The notes beneath the pieces were generated by a model. That model was not told where the DNA came from. It ran no database searches and saw only the letters and a list, made by a program, of their open reading frames with translations. This document shows, piece after piece, positions 21,816 to 32,952 of a stretch of DNA of 64,000 nt. The stretch is from contig BSWB01000006.1 in the NCBI GenBank assembly GCA_033239125.1, positions 33,100,001 to 33,164,000 of the forward strand. Direction: 5' to 3'. Made by a program: the position numbers and the translations under genes. The DNA comes from Fagopyrum homotropicum. Lineage: Eukaryota; Streptophyta; Magnoliopsida; Caryophyllales; Polygonaceae. Position 1 is the first letter of the stretch, and every line of letters begins with the position of its first letter.

Positions 21816-24209
21816 CGCAAGCTTAACAATGCGACAAGGAAGGATCACTTCCCATTGCCATTCATCGACCAAATGCTTGAAAGGTTAGCACAACATTCGC
21901 ACTTTTGCTATCTTGACGGTTATAGTGGTTTCTTTCAGATTCCGATACACCCAGATGATCAAGAGAAGACCACGTTCACGTGCCCATGGGGTACGTTTGC
22001 CTATAGGAGGATGCCGTTCGGGCTGTGCAACGCCCCAACCACCTTTCAAAGGTGCATGATGGCCATCTTCTCCGAATATATAGAGGAAATCATGGAGGTC
22101 TTTATGGATGACTTCTCCGTATACGGTTCCTCTTTTGACAATTGCCTTTCTAACCTTGCTCTTGTATTACAAAGGTGTGAAGACACTAACCTAGTTCTTA
22201 ATTGGGAGAAGTGTCAATTTATGGTAAAGGAAGGAATTGTATTAGGACATTTAATCTCTAAGAGAGGGATTGAGGTGGATAAAGCGAAAATAGAGACTAT
22301 AGAGAAGCTTCCTCCCCCAACTTCGGTGAAAGGGATAAGAAGTTTCCTAGGACATGCTGGATTCTATAGACGCTTCATAAAAGACTTCTCTAAAATATCA
22401 AAACCGCTCACTAATCTATTGATGAAGGATGCAGTTTTTGAGTTTTCGCAGGAATGCTTGGATGCGTTTAACATGATCCGGGAAGCTCTAATTTCAGCAC
22501 CTATTATCCAACCTCCGGATTGGAGCCTTCCCTTTGAGGTTATGTGCGATGCTAGTGACGTAGCTATAGGATCTGTTCTTGGACAAAGAAAGGAAGGGCG
22601 AACCCACGCTATCTACTACGCCAGCAAGACGCTAGACGAAGCGCAACTCAACTACGCCACTACGGAAAAGGAATTTTTAGCCATTGTTTATGCTATTGAC
22701 AAATTTCGTTCTTATCTTGTAGGTGCAAAGGTGATTGTATACACGGATCATGCTGCGATCCGGTACATCCTTGCAAAGAAGGATGCGAAACCAAGGCTAA
22801 TTAGATGGATTCTTCTCCTACAAGAATTCGATCTAGAGATCCGCGACAAGAAAGGTTCGGAAAATTCTGTTGCGGATCATTTGAGTCACCTAACACATCT
22901 AGAGGACGACCATCTACCTATAGATGACTCCTTCCCGGACGAAAACTTACACATTATAGAGGAGTGCATCGATGTGATCTCCAAAGGTAACGAACCATGG
23001 TTTGCTGATTTTGTTAACTATTTGGTTTGTCAGGAGATACCGCCCGGATTATCCTACGCACAAAGAAAGAAGTTCTTTAAGGATGTTCGGGAATACTTTT
23101 GGAATGAACCTCTCCTCTTTAAGAGAGGTCCGGATGGCATCATTCGGCGATGTGTGCCGGAAGACGAGATGCAAAGTGTCATCCGCCATTGTCATTCACT
23201 ACCATGTGGAGGACACGCTAGTTCAAACAAAACTAGCGCTAAGGTATTGCAATCTGGATTCTTTTGGCCTACTTTATTTAGAGATGTGCAAACCTTTGTT
23301 TCCTGCTGCGATGCTTGTCAAAGAACAGGAAATATCTCTAGGAGGAATGAGATGCCTCTCAATAACATCCAAGAGGTGGAGATTTTCGACGTTTGGGGAG
23401 TTGACTTTATGGGACCGTTCCCATCATCTTGTGGAAACCAATACATACTCTTGGCGGTGGATTACGTTTCTAGATGGGTGGAAGCAATTGCCTCTCCCAC
23501 CAATGATGCCATGGTGGTGGTTAAGTTCTTTAACAAGACCATCTTCCCACGATTTGGGACACCAAGGACTATCATTAGTGATGGAGGTTCTCACTTCATC
23601 GCCCGGCGCTTTGAAGCTCTTCTAGCTAAGTATGGGGTTACTCACAAGATCGCCACCCCTTATCATCCACGAACTAGTGGACAAGTTGAGATCTCAAACC
23701 GGGAGATCAAAGGAATCCTAGAGAAGACGGTTTCAAGGACTAGGAAGGATTGGTCCTTGAAGCTTGATGATGCATTGTGGGTGTACCGGACTGCGTACAA
23801 GACTTCCATAGGAACCACACCATACAACCTTGTGTATGGGAAGTCTTGTCACTTACCGGTAGAGTTAGAGCACAAGGCGTTTTGGGCTATCAAGTGGTTG
23901 AATTTCAGCATGAAGGAAGCAGGAGAAAAGCGTCTCTTGGACCTTAATGAGAATGAAGAACTTCGCTTGAACGCCTATGAGAACGCCAAGATTTATAAGG
24001 AGAGTGCAAAGCGTTGGCATGATAAGCATATCATTCCAAAGGACTTCAAAGAAGGAGATCAAGTTCTCCTCTTCAATTCAAGGCTTCATCTCTTTCCAGT
24101 TGAAGTATGGGGTGAAGCGAGCGGAAGCTTTAAGGTGAACGGTCAACGACTCAAGAAGTATACGCCGGAACTCCAAGCTGAAGAGTTCGCCCCCACCGCA
24201 CTCGAATAA
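21816..24209 (+). pseudogene. Gy1 reverse transcriptase, RNase H and integrase
   Basis: Open from 21816 to the TAA at 24207. Counting from MPFIDQMLERL at 21855: RT palm with the catalytic FMDD (residues 83-86), RNase H with CDASDVAIGSV and YTDHAAIRYI (about 230-320), and integrase with an HHCC finger (HCHSLPCGGHAS to CDACQ) and the DDE core (WGVDFMGP, ISDGG, VEISNREIKGIL). Relative to Gy2 about 20 residues are missing near the C-terminus after SRLHLFP, which removes the GPY segment. This is the longest intact stretch of the element. The integrase C-terminal deletion would probably impair integration. Confidence 0.9.
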
Positions 24210-25061
24210 GTGCGAATTTGGTCTAGCTACGGACCTTAAACAAAGCGCTTCTTGGGAGGCAACCCAAGGTATTGCATTTACGTTTTTGTTTTTGATTCAT
24301 AGTTTAGCTTAGTTTAGACGTTTTTGCTTTGTTTTGCCTTTGATTCCTTCCGGTATGTTCGTGTTTTTGGATGTAGGAACAGTGGAAAAGGAAAGGGGAA
24401 GATAAAGTTTGAAGAAAAGTGACGAAACTTAGACTTTGGAGCATTACAGAGAGTTCCACGGCCTAAACCACGGCCGTGACAGCTACAATGACCGTAATTT
24501 CCAAAAGCCTTTGAAAAATCACCAAAACCACGGTTCCGTACAATTCCACGGCCGTGGAACCCCCCGATAGACCGTGGAACCCCCCGATAGACCGTGGTTT
24601 TCAAAAATTTTGCCGGCCACTATATAAACCACGTTCTTCACAAAAACACAACATCACAAACCCAATTCCACGCCCTATTTCGCCGATTTGCCTCCTCTCA
24701 CCTCAAATCTTCGTTTGTTAATCGTTTTTAACGATTCTTTGATCCAAACTGAAGCAAATCCAACCACCAACAAGATCCAAGCAACAATTCGAGCGGCAAT
24801 TCATCAAAGAAAGCAGAATTCGGATTTAAAAATCCAAAAACCTAGGTTTTTTCGCTCTTCTCTATCTTTGTCGATTCGGACCTACATTTGCTAGAATTTT
24901 TAGGAATAACTGATTGGAATTGGAAGAGAATTAGTATAGGACTGTTGCTGTGGAATTTGGTGATTGATTGTTGAGATTTGTGAAATTTTGAGAGAAACCA
25001 CGGTTCCTGGACGTTCCACGGCCGTGGAATTTGAAGAACAGACCGTGGTTTTCAACAGAAA
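24210..25061 (+). other. Gy1 spacer between pol and ORF3
   Basis: Begins with GGGAGGCAACCCAAGG, shared in altered form with Gy2 (59048). It contains CCACGGCCGTGG at 24546-24557, CACGGCCGTGAC at about 24470, and a doubled 20-bp unit ACCGTGGAACCCCCCGATAG (24551-24590). A CCACGGCCGTGG at 25016-25027 sits just before the ORF3 start. No gene is seen. Confidence 0.7.
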
Positions 25062-26624
25062 ATGGATTTTGTGAGGAGAGTGTCCGGGAGAAATAAAGAC
25101 AATAACAAAGAGAAGGATAAGAATAAAAAGAGGAAGGGCAACCCCTCTTCCTCTTCATCCTCTAGAGCACCACCACCTTCATCCCCTTCACCTCCATCAT
25201 CACCTTCACCACCATCACCTCCTAGCCCTAGGGTCCCCACCATTCACGAGGATCATCTCGATGCCTTAGAGAGGATCCATAAGAGGGCTGTTATAGGACC
25301 TAGGTACCTACTATTGGAGGATTTAGCTCCTCTACATGTCATAGGGGACCTTACTTGGCTCTTGGATAGAGCCGGTCTTATCGTCTTTTCGGCTATCCGA
25401 GAAGACGCATATGAGGAGATTACGAGAGAGGTTGTGACATCTTTTGAGCACATCCATGTTGATAGGACAGTTTCTTTCCGTCTGATGGAAATAAACTATG
25501 ATTTCTCCATCCGGGAGTTTGGAGCCTTCTTTGGGTTCCAAGAGACCTTCAATGGTCGTTTTCCCAGCGGCGTTTATGCCAAGGATTTCTGGGAAGAGGT
25601 AGCCATGATCTATGCCAGCGAGGACCGCTGGCAACCAGCTAATACCAAGGCTAAGCTGATGTATCACTTAGCCTTGAAGATTGCTCACCGGGTACTTTCT
25701 GAGTGTCTCTTCCCTAGGACGGAGACACCTCAAAAGATCAAGACGGATAAGCTCTTTCTTCTCTACTCCATGCTATATGGATGACCTGCTGACTACGCCA
25801 CCCTCTTAGCTGCTACCATGAGCAAGCTAAAGAACAAGAGGGCTGGCAACATTGGATATGGTGGGATAGTCACCCACCTTGCTAGGACATTAGGGGTAGA
25901 TTTTTCTGCTTGTACACGTATCCCCGCTGTACCCCTAGGACTCCAGGCCTTTATGACTAGAGGTCTCATCTTCCCCACCCATAGAGGTCCACCTTACGCA
26001 GCTATGCCATGGGAGAGCAGGACGGGGAGAGGCATTGAGTGGCTCCCAGAGTATTCCATTATGGCTGGACGCCATAACTAAAAGGAGACGTTCGCTGTTA
26101 TGCATGCGAACAAGATTGCAGCCCCTCCATATGTCCCACCACCACCTGCAGTTGAGGAGGAGGAGATGAGAGATGAGTATGAGGGAGGAGGAGGAGGAGC
26201 TGAGCAGGATTTTGGCACATTTCCGGATCAGCCGGACATAGCTCCTGACATGCCTAGACGTTCTCCACGTCCCGCTAGAGCTTCAGGATCATCTTCTCGC
26301 CGCGCCAGCGTGAGCGAGAGACCCACTTGGATGGAGACCCCTCCTGCGTGGTACGAAGCTCCACCACCATGGTCTACACAGGCACCACCGCCACCAGCAC
26401 CTTCAGATGCACCGGGGTAGTACAGCCAGCCGCCTGGTTGGTATGAGCAGCTGCCGGAGTGGGCCACCGACCTTTCTGATAGGGTGGGAGCATTGGAGAT
26501 TCGAGCCGACACTAAAGATGCACGTATGGACGACCTCAACCATATGATGAGGGATGTCTACCGCCAGCAGTTCGGGCGGTACTACGATCCTAGCTTCTCT
26601 CCATTTCCACCTCCACCGCAGTGA
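25062..26624 (+). pseudogene. Gy1 ORF3 (ATHILA ORF-1-like protein in the env position)
   Basis: The single frame starts MDFVRRVSGRNKDNNKE. It has a Lys-rich head, a Ser/Pro repeat (residues 27-60), then a globular region with HLDALERIHKRAVIGPRYLL, HIHVDRTVSFRLMEI and FSIREFGAFFGFQ. This resembles the ATHILA ORF-1 family found in plant Athila elements. A Pro-rich tail follows. Three in-frame stops break it (25782 TGA, 26079 TAA, 26418 TAG) before the final TGA at 26622. No convincing signal peptide or membrane segment supports an envelope role, and the function is unknown. Gy2 lacks this ORF. Confidence 0.7.
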
Positions 26625-27987
26625 TGACGATGATGACCGACAGCTTTAGCCGCTCCACCGCCATTTTGTGAGTTCTTTTTCTTTCTTTCTTTTCTTCTTT
26701 TTTCTTTTATTTGAACATTTGGGACAATGTTTGTTCCAAGTATGGGGTGGGGTGTGACTAATCGTCTGTAATAACTCTTACTCACTTTGATTGCTTCTAT
26801 TGAGACTATCTTGCATGTTTCATTATATTGTTACACGTTTCATTATTGCATTGCATGAAAAAGAGTTTGAAAAACCCATAAAAATTGGAAAATTTTGAAA
26901 ATTTTGTGCTTCTAAGGATAGAGATGATTTCTATAATAATCACCACTTGTGAATTGATTTTTGATGACAATTGCATGCTTAAACGAATAGTGAATTGAAA
27001 AGAAACTGAATGAGTTGATTATAGCTCTTTTGCAAATTTCATAATGTGATGAATGTTACTTAAATCATGTTGAGAAAATAAGGTTGAAATCACACTATAA
27101 GTTCTTATACTTCTTGTTGAGATGATTAAGGAAATTCAATTTTCTTTCTTCATTCTTTGATCATTTAGCCCCTCATTGAAATAATGACCTCCTTTACCTA
27201 TCCGGGAATTTGGAGGAGTTGATTGATATTGGCATGTTTGATGTGGGAGGGCCTTGAAAGCAATTATTTGCAATCAAAAGAATAGAAAGAAATTGTAGGT
27301 TTGGGGAAGTCAATCATGATGATGAGTAACTCGGCACCATTCACATAGCCGGGTGTTTGTGTCTTGCCAAAGTCGGATTAAGCGATATTCCTAGCGGAAT
27401 ATGGTATGTGCGCTAAGGGTTTGAGGCATCTCATAAAAATTGAGAAACGCCAATCTCCTAGGCTTCGGTTTTTGTGCACCTCTATCCATAACTCCAAAAG
27501 TAAAGTCGAAAAATGAAAAGAAGAGAGCAAAGCTCTAAGTTGAAAGTGCTGCGGAAACAGCAAGAGAAGAAGAAAAGAGTAGTTATCCACTTTCCCGGAT
27601 TCATGCACCACATTCTTAAAAGTTTTCCTTCCCTTTCCACATTCTAGACCTTGTTTGAAAGTCCTTAAGATCAAAAGAATGTTATATGACTTGGTGACCT
27701 AAATTGAAGTTTCTTATGATTGATTTTGATAATGTTTGAAGGTTATGATGTTTACATGGAAGTTTGAGTAATTCATGAGCTTTCTTTACTCTTTACTCTT
27801 TGATTAAGTGTATGAAAGTCTTATAAACAAATGAAGCAAGATTTGAGAATGATCTATTGATTAGAAGGCACATTCATCCAAAAGAAGTTTTGCTTTGAGA
27901 AGGTACACATATTTCATCCTAACTTGTGTTTTAAAGCTTTTGAAAGACCTTGCTTAGGGACAAGCAAGTGGCAAGTATGGGGTTATT
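26625..27987 (+). other. Gy1 3' non-coding region with two PPT-like motifs
   Basis: About 1.36 kb without a gene. AAGTATGGGGT occurs at 26738-26748 and again at 27973-27983, the latter four bases before the 3' LTR, where it must act as the polypurine tract. Parts of the region (ACTCGG...CCGGGTGTT, CTTGCCAAAGTC, the CATAAAAAT block) match the corresponding region of Gy2. Confidence 0.75.
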
Positions 27988-29694
27988 TGTTAGCATGAAA
28001 TATTGTGATATTTTAGGCACGTTTTCTAAGTGTATTTCATCCATATTGATAGTCATTGATTAAGCATTGATGCATTTGTGAGCTAGTTCGTCTATAATAT
28101 CGATATAGAGATCTACACAAGCTTTATGTTGATTGTAGGCAATTAAGAGCTATTTCCGAACGAATTGAGCAAGGATGGAGTTTGATCAAGCATGTCAAAG
28201 GATTGAGGACATCTCTAGGAGCTAAGGAAGGTGCTAACTTGAAGAATAGCACGAGGAAAGGAAGAATTACGGTTTACCCCTAAACCACGCTCTAAAATAC
28301 GGCCGTACTACATTCCACGTTCAAGTCCACGGCCGTGGAACCTTGGCAAGGGAAGCGTGGTTCATTCCAGCAACTTCTACGGCCGTGGAAGGATTGAAAC
28401 AAACCGTGACAATTTCCACGCTCTAAATTACGGTCGTGGAACCCTTCCACGACCGTGATCTTGGTGATCTTTTACGCCATACTTTAAGGCACAATCTTCT
28501 ACGCAATTGGGCCGGGCTTATATTTTATCTTACACTATAAAAGGACGGGAGAAGAGAGATTCCGTCACCTCTACTTAGACGCATTTTCGCTTACGCTTGG
28601 ACTTGCCCTAATTTTACATCTTGCGGAGATTGTGATTGAGAGATTTGCGCTTTGCTATTGAGATCTCCGGATTGACGGAAGAGTTGAAGATTTGGAAGAT
28701 TGTTCGCAAGAAGGTTACGCTTTATCTTTAGGTTTGATTTAGAAGACGGATTGACATCCCGTTCTTCCTTCTTATCTAAGATTCGTGATTGTTTGTGTTA
28801 TTCCGAATCTATTGACGTTATTGTTCTTGATTTGTGGATTTGAGATTGACTTGAAAGTTATTGAAGGTTTTCGGAAGTTTTCATCTTTCATTCTTTTAAA
28901 TCTTGAATTTGATATCAATATGACTGTTGTTGGCTAAAACCCTTTAACAATTCTAAGGTGAAGGGTTGATAGTTGTGGCTTAGATGATGATAGATCGATC
29001 GTAAACAGATTGGACCCTGAGAGTTAGAGAGAATCACCGACGAACCTAATCCACGGTCTGTTCTTGAGCTTCCACGGCCGTGGAACTCAAGAACTACCCG
29101 TAATTTTGTGTCAGTTTACGAACTTGCTTTTACTTTAATCCAAAGTTAAAGATTTGCTTTAACTTAGTCTTGGCTTGCCTTTTCTAGGTGGTAGTGAAGC
29201 CTCAACAACCTCTACCTCGATTCTGAGTGTCACAACCTTAATCGGTTTAGTTAGTCTTGATCCTTGGATTATAAGTTTGGGTGTCTGACGTTAATTCTTG
29301 CCTTTAGATCCTTTCTATATTGAAGCCTCAACAACCTTTATAGAGAGTGTCTTCTAGGGGAGTCATATAAGGTTTTTGGAACTTCACCGTACGATTATCT
29401 TACATTCGTATACCTTTGCATACCTTAACTCTGTCCTTATATATTTAGTATATCTTGAATCGATTGCCACAGCTGGATTCCTGGATCTTTAGGATTGTTG
29501 TTTTCCCAATAATTTGAAAAGCTTCATACATCTACTTGCTTGATAATCTATAACCGGATTTAACCCCCCAAATCCCTGTGTTCGATACTCTGGAATTCTT
29601 GCTCAACTATATCGATCCGTACACTGCGGGTTCGCTTGATTGATTTCTAGTTTTATAATTAAAGCTTATTTGCACGCACTCTAAGTGGCGAACA
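27988..29694 (+). repeat. Gy1 3' LTR
   Basis: 1707 bp, beginning TGTTAGCATG and ending GTGGCGAACA. Near-identical to 16599-18304. It holds CCACGGCCGTGG at 28327-28338 and 29072-29083. Confidence 0.95.
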
Positions 29695-30203
29695 TTACTT
29701 TTTCTTGCAAATATGATGACTTGATACTTGATTCTGGTTGTACCATGCATGCCTGTCCTAATAAATCTTTGTTGTCTTCCATTGAAAGTTTTAATGGAGG
29801 AGATGTTATGCTAGGAGATAACACTACATTAGAAATAAAAGGGATTGGTAATGTACCTATGTGCATGCATGATGAGAAAACTAGGGTTATACAAAATGTT
29901 AGATGGGTCCCAAAGTTGAGAAGAAATCTGTTATCTGAATCTGTGTTTGATGATCTAGGTTGTCAGATAAATACTAATAATGGAATAAGAGAAGTTGTCA
30001 AAAATGGTCTAACTCTTATAAAGAGCATTAAGAAAGGTGGCTTATACTATGTTATACAATCACTTGAATTAAATCTCTCCACTGTTAATACTAATGACAA
30101 TCTTTATCAAGCTAAAACATGGCATAACAGATTAGGACACATTGGAAATACTGGCCTCTTAAATCTGTATAAACAAGGCATTATTAAATCAAAACCTATT
30201 TAA
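29695..30203 (+). pseudogene. Copia-1 protease and pre-integrase
   Basis: Copia coding resumes after Gy1. The aspartic protease motif LDSGCTMHACP is at about 29730-29760, followed by NVRWVPKLRRNLLSES and the pre-integrase motif TWHNRLGHIGNTGL (about 30117). A stop at 30201-30203 ends the frame, which then continues in the same frame with the integrase zinc site. Confidence 0.85.
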
Positions 30204-30504
30204 ATAGGATTTTGTGAGAACTGTGTGTTTGGAAAAAAGAACCAACACAACTTTAATAAGTCAAATTATGAAGCTAAACAACCTCTAGAATACATACATT
30301 CTGATCTTTGGGGTCCTGCACAGATCAAAACAGTAGGGGGGAAGAGTTACTTCATTTCTTTTATAGACCAATATTCCAGAAGGGTATGTGTTTATCTTTT
30401 AAACACTAAAGATGAAGCTTTTAAAATCTTTAAAGATTGGAAAACTTCAGTTGAAAATGAAACCAACTTGAAAATAAAATGATTAAAGGCAGATAATGGC
30501 CTAG
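30204..30504 (+). pseudogene. Copia-1 integrase N-terminal part
   Basis: CENCVFGKKNQ completes the HHCC zinc site. EYIHSDLWGP holds the first catalytic Asp, and KADNGLE (after a stop at 30480) holds the second. The rest of the core, including the catalytic Glu, is missing because of the rearrangement that follows. Confidence 0.8.
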
Positions 30505-30654
30505 AAAATGTGTGATGCTAGGCTACCGATTTTTTTGGGTGTATTGCATATTTCCACATCTCACACTTAAGGCCTTTTGGGTGTATTGCATATTTCCACA
30601 TCTCACAAGGGAAGTTGCATCCAAGGGCCCAAAAATGTGTGATGCTAGGCTACC
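30505..30654 (+). repeat. Scrambled direct duplications in Copia-1 integrase
   Basis: A 23-bp segment (30505-30527 and 30632-30654) and a 33-bp segment (30533-30565 and 30575-30607) are each present twice. The downstream copies lie in normal integrase order (GCIAYFHISQ, then KCVMLGYPEG). The upstream copies are out of order and replace the lost integrase core. Confidence 0.85.
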
Positions 30655-30999
30655 CTGAAGGAGTAAAAGGGTACAAACTTCTCCTAATACAACCACATGA
30701 CTACAAAGTTATAATCTCCACAAGTATAACTTTTAATGAAAAAGATTTTCATTTCAAAGCTGTAACAGATAAACCTGTTTAGTCCAAGAATTCAGAACTT
30801 GAGTATGAAACAATCAAACCTCATTTCTTCAACTTCAATGAAAATAACACAAATAATAAAAACATTAATGAGGATTTTATTATAGGATACTATCAAACTC
30901 CCAACACTAGTGAAGATCCATATTTGGATAATAACAATGAAAATTCCTCTCAGTCTGTTGACTCTGAAGAGGACAATCTGGGGGACACTGTCTTAGACA
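30655..30999 (+). pseudogene. Copia-1 integrase C-terminus and linker to RT
   Basis: GYPEGVKGYKLLL and VIISTSITFNEKDF are the integrase C-terminal motifs. An Asn/Glu/Ser-rich linker follows, with a stop near 30780. A run of twelve G at 31024-31035 lies just inside the next segment. Confidence 0.65.
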
Positions 31000-31707
31000 G
31001 TGAGAACAATACTCATGAATTGGTGGGGGGGGGGGAATACTGAAAACATTAATGATAATATCAGTTTAAATGGTAATTCAGAAAATAATTCATCTATGCC
31101 TCCTAATGTGCAACATAATATTGATGATGATTTTTTGCATGCTTCTGATGATGATGTTGATTACCAACTAACCAGGGATAAAAATCCTCGAGTTAGGATC
31201 CCAAATAGAAAATATTTTAATTCTAAGTATGTTCTGTTCACAAATAAATTAAATTTGGTAGAATATGCTTTTGTTACAAGAGATATCATTGATAATCCCT
31301 ATACCCCTGATACATACAAACAAGCTGTCAAATGCACACAATTTAAAAACTGGAAAATTGTTATGCAAGATGAATATGACTCAATGCTTGTTAACAAAAC
31401 TTGGGTGTTGATACCAAAACCTAGCAATGCTAAGTTAGTACCTTGTAAGTGGGTATATAAAATAAAAGAAGCTGTCAAGTTAAATGAAACCACTAGATAT
31501 AAAGCCAGACTTGTAGCCAAAGGCTTCACACAAAGAGAAGGCATAGACTATAATGATATTTTTGCACTAGTAGTTACATATAAAACAATGAGGTTATTGC
31601 TTGTTGTTGCTACTGTTTTTGACTGGGAGATTGAGCAAATGGATGTGAAAACTGCTTTTTTGCATGGGGACCTAAATGAGACTATATATATGACTCAAGG
31701 GCTTTGA
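31000..31707 (+). pseudogene. Copia-1 reverse transcriptase, N-terminal half
   Basis: An acidic Asn-rich leader, then copia RT text: AVKCTQFKNWKIVMQDEYDSM, NKTWVLIPKP, CKWVYKIKE, RYKARLVAKGFTQREGIDY, and MDVKTAFLHGDLNETIYM with the first catalytic Asp. The frame shifts near 31700. Confidence 0.85.
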
Positions 31708-32128
31708 GGATAAGTCTAAACCTAATCATGTTTGTCTTCTTAAGAAAGCTATCTATGGTTTGAAACAATCACCTAGACAATGGAACCTAAAGTTTGATTC
31801 TTGCCTGAAAACTCTAGGATTTTTAAGAAGCAATTATGATTATTGTCTTTATTTCAAAGGTGTTGCTTCCAAGACTCCTTGTTTGTACTGCTCTATGTGG
31901 ATGATATTTTGATTATTTGCAAATCGACTGTACTTGTTGCTAGTGCTAAAAGGGATTTGAAAGCTCATTTTGATATGAAAGACTTAGGTCCTGCTAAGAA
32001 GATATTAGGTGTTAATATCATAAGAGATAGGAAAAATAAGAAGATGTGGTTGTCACAACTTGATTATATTCAAAAGGTCTTAGAAAATTCAACATGGATA
32101 ATTTTGAACCTACTTCCATTCCCTTAGG
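31708..32128 (+). pseudogene. Copia-1 reverse transcriptase, catalytic YVDD part
   Basis: In a shifted frame: CLLKKAIYGLKQSPRQW and LGFLRSNYDYCLY, then after another shift LLYVDDILIICKS (catalytic YVDD at about 31894), and FDMKDLGPAKKILGVNI. It shifts again near 32090. Confidence 0.85.
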
Positions 32129-32876
32129 AGAGCATCTAGATCTTACTAAGCAAAATTGTCCCAACAGTAAAGTTGAGATAGAAAAATTGTCAAAAATTCC
32201 ATATGATGTGGTTGTTGGCTCTATTATGTATGATATGCTTTGCACTAGACCTGACCTTGATTTTGGTATTAGTGTACTAAGTAGATTCATATCTAACCCA
32301 GGAGAGATGCATTGGATTGCTATGAAATATATGCTAAGGTATATATGTGGTACTAAGAGACTGTGTTTGATGTTTTCTGAAAATACCCTAGTTGGGGAAA
32401 TACTTGGCTATGTGGACTCTGATTATGCTAGCAATAAGGATACTAGGAAATCCACTACATCCTGCTTTTACACATGGTCTGGAAATTGTATATCATGGAA
32501 ATCACAACAACAGTTTGTAGTAGCTCTTTCATCTACTGAAGTTGAATATATAGTTGTTGTAGAAGCTATTTGGTTGAAGGGCATTGTTTCTGAAATACAA
32601 CAGAAGATTTGTACTCTTGTTATTCATATGGATAGTCAAAGTGCTCTTTATCTTTGTAAGGATCCTGTATATCATGAAAGCTCCAAGAATATTGATGTTA
32701 GGAATCACTTTATAAGGGACAAGATTAAGAAGAAACATTTTCTTGTAAAGAAAATTAAGGGTGATCTAAACCTATTGACTTTGGAACTAAAATTGTCACT
32801 GCTGACAAATTTGCTTACTACAGGAATTTTCTACAGATCTTTGATGTTCCTTAAACCAACATTCAACTTAGACTGA
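32094..32876 (+). pseudogene. Copia-1 RNase H
   Basis: TRPDLDFGISVLSRF, then the RNase H core GYVDSDYASNKDTRKSTT, SWKSQQQFVVALSSTEVEY and DSQSALYLCKDPVYHESSKNID, ending at 32876 about 75 bp before the 3' LTR. Most catalytic acids are in place, but the upstream frame is broken. Confidence 0.85.
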
Positions 32877-32952
32877 TGACGGACAAGAGTGAAGATCTCA
32901 GGTGCATTATGGTTTCAGGTTGGCTGCTGCGTGCAAGGATTAGGAGGGCAAT

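Larger units (their letters stand above)
16599..29694 (+). mobile_element. Gy1: Athila-like Ty3/gypsy element, 13.1 kb
   Basis: TTACT duplications flank it (16594-16598, 29695-29699). It has LTRs of 1706 and 1707 bp, a tRNA-Asp primer site, a gag-pol frame, a third ORF after pol, a long 3' non-coding region and a polypurine tract. LTRs differ by about 12 substitutions and one indel (0.7%). At 1.3e-8 per site per year that is roughly 0.3 million years. It lies inside Copia-1 and is defective: three in-frame stops in gag-pol and three in ORF3. Confidence 0.93.

Noticed and set aside
25062..26624. Gy1 ORF3 as a retroviral envelope gene
   Set aside because: No signal peptide, transmembrane or fusion-type segment was recognised. 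The text matches the ATHILA ORF-1 type, so an envelope role is not supported.
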